DNA of 5,116 nt from an uncultured Clostridia bacterium (lineage in GTDB: Bacteria; Bacillota; Clostridia; Christensenellales; UBA3700). Positions 4,555 to 5,116 of the stretch are shown here, one piece after another. The translations under genes and the position numbers were made by a program. Under the pieces are notes generated by a model. That model ran no database searches, was not told where the DNA came from, and worked only from the letters and a program-made list of their open reading frames with translations. Position 1 is the stretch's first letter. Each line of letters begins with the position of its first letter. The stretch is from NCBI GenBank assembly GCA_947176975.1, contig CAMWSW010000095.1, positions 1 through 5,116 on the forward strand, written 5' to 3'.

Positions 4555-5116
4555 TTATTTCTTGACAATTATAACTCCGCTAGACAGTTGAATAGTGATT
4601 TCGTTATTCTTGTAAGTACACGTTATCACGTCGTCCAAGTAATATTTTCCGTTTGAATATTTCCATTTACCGCTAGAAGTTTCTCCATATATCGTCAAAC
4701 TATAGGTGTAGTTGCTATTTAGCCTCAAAGTAACGTCGTTGCGCTTGCTTGAGGAGACGTAACCGCTATCGGTAGTATAGTATAACGTATAATACCCTAT
4801 TACGCCCGCGTCGTAATTTGAACTACCCGTACTGCCTGTATTGCCACTGTTGACTGTATTGCCGCTACTGCCCGTACTGCCGTTGCTACCAAAATCAGGG
4901 GCGTCGGTCTTAGTGAATATAGAGTGCGTCGCATTTACTATTAAGTAATACTCGCCGGAAAGGTCGTCTTTCATCAGCCACAAAATCATAGCTTGATTTT
5001 GGCCTGCATCAAGTTCTAGAGCTCCTTTGCCGTCAAACTCTTCATAAAACTCATATTTTCCCTTTAATTTCTTGGAATTCGTATATTTATATTTATACGA
5101 CACGGTATCCTTACCG
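4555..5116 (-). CDS. Probable secreted or surface protein, C-terminal part
   Basis: The last 186 residues of a protein whose reading frame is still open at the window edge. A GTG at 5103 with AAGGA upstream could be a start, but the frame continues through it and there is no signal peptide there, so I read the gene as cut. The visible part has a beta-rich, Lys/Tyr/Glu-rich segment (about 70 residues), a low-complexity linker of Ser, Thr, Gly and Asn (about 25 residues, with repeated S-T-G-S-S and S-G-N-T units), then a C-terminal domain of about 80 residues rich in Tyr, Ser, Thr and Asn with the pattern of a small antiparallel beta-barrel (G-Y-Y-T-L-Y-Y, T-L-R-L-N-S-N, S-G-K-W-K-Y). Such linkers and composition are usual in extracellular proteins of Gram-positive bacteria. 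No LPXTG anchor or enzyme motif is seen. Function unknown. Confidence 0.75.
   Translation of the reverse strand, partial: GKDTVSYKYKYTNSKKLKGKYEFYEEFDGKGALELDAGQNQAMILWLMKDDLSGEYYLIVNATHSIFTKTDAPDFGSNGSTGSSGNTVNSGNTGSTGSSNYDAGVIGYYTLYYTTDSGYVSSSKRNDVTLRLNSNYTYSLTIYGETSSGKWKYSNGKYYLDDVITCTYKNNEITIQLSSGVIIVKK

Noticed and set aside
4358..4591. Plus-strand frame across the AT-rich gap and terminator, with a Phe/Leu/Tyr-rich product
   Set aside because: It overlaps the T-box promoter and a clear terminator, and the hydrophobic composition is what AT-rich sequence produces; no ribosome binding site was found.

Overview
The window looks like chromosomal DNA from a low-to-moderate GC member of the Bacillota, probably an anaerobic clostridium-type organism. 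The grounds are a T-box leader, strong AGGAGG ribosome binding sites on several genes, compact intrinsic terminators, a YabB/TrmN6-type methyltransferase, a rubredoxin and a long TrpB2-type tryptophan synthase. The genus cannot be told from the sequence. There is no phage, insertion sequence, CRISPR array, rRNA or tRNA.

Left part (1-1200): a 51-residue rubredoxin gene (158-313, minus) and a tRNA1(Val) A37 N6-methyltransferase gene (425-1156, plus) diverge from two back-to-back sigma-A-type promoters. The methyltransferase promoter is so close to the ATG that its mRNA should be leaderless. A terminator lies downstream of the rubredoxin gene, and a hairpin usable in both directions (1161-1189) separates the methyltransferase gene from the minus-strand genes facing it.

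Middle part (1200-2740): a two-gene minus-strand unit encodes a divergent small protein-kinase/aminoglycoside-phosphotransferase-fold protein and, 27 bases further on, a 72-residue XRE repressor-like protein. The unit's promoter overlaps the first possible ATG of the kinase-like gene, so the real start is probably 15 bases downstream with almost no leader. Boxes of the form CCTA(A/T)ATT cluster around this promoter and before the XRE gene and may be its operators. Next comes a separate minus-strand gene for a 101-residue single-domain cupin, with a hairpin in its leader.

Right part (2740-5116): a lone trpB2 gene sits under a complete tryptophan-specific T-box leader with promoter, stem I, UGG specifier, UGGC tRNA-acceptor bulge and terminator. 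Uncharged tRNA-Trp should therefore switch on tryptophan synthesis, probably from indole or serine plus indole, since no trpA is present here. A palindromic copy of a dispersed repeat appears to end the trpB transcript. The right edge holds the C-terminal 186 residues of a probable secreted or surface protein with a Ser/Thr/Gly/Asn-rich linker, followed by its terminator.

Most of this is ordinary core genome. The best leads are the unusual downstream half of the T-box, the start codons fused to promoters, the kinase-like/XRE pair with its repeated boxes, and the repeat that doubles as a terminator.
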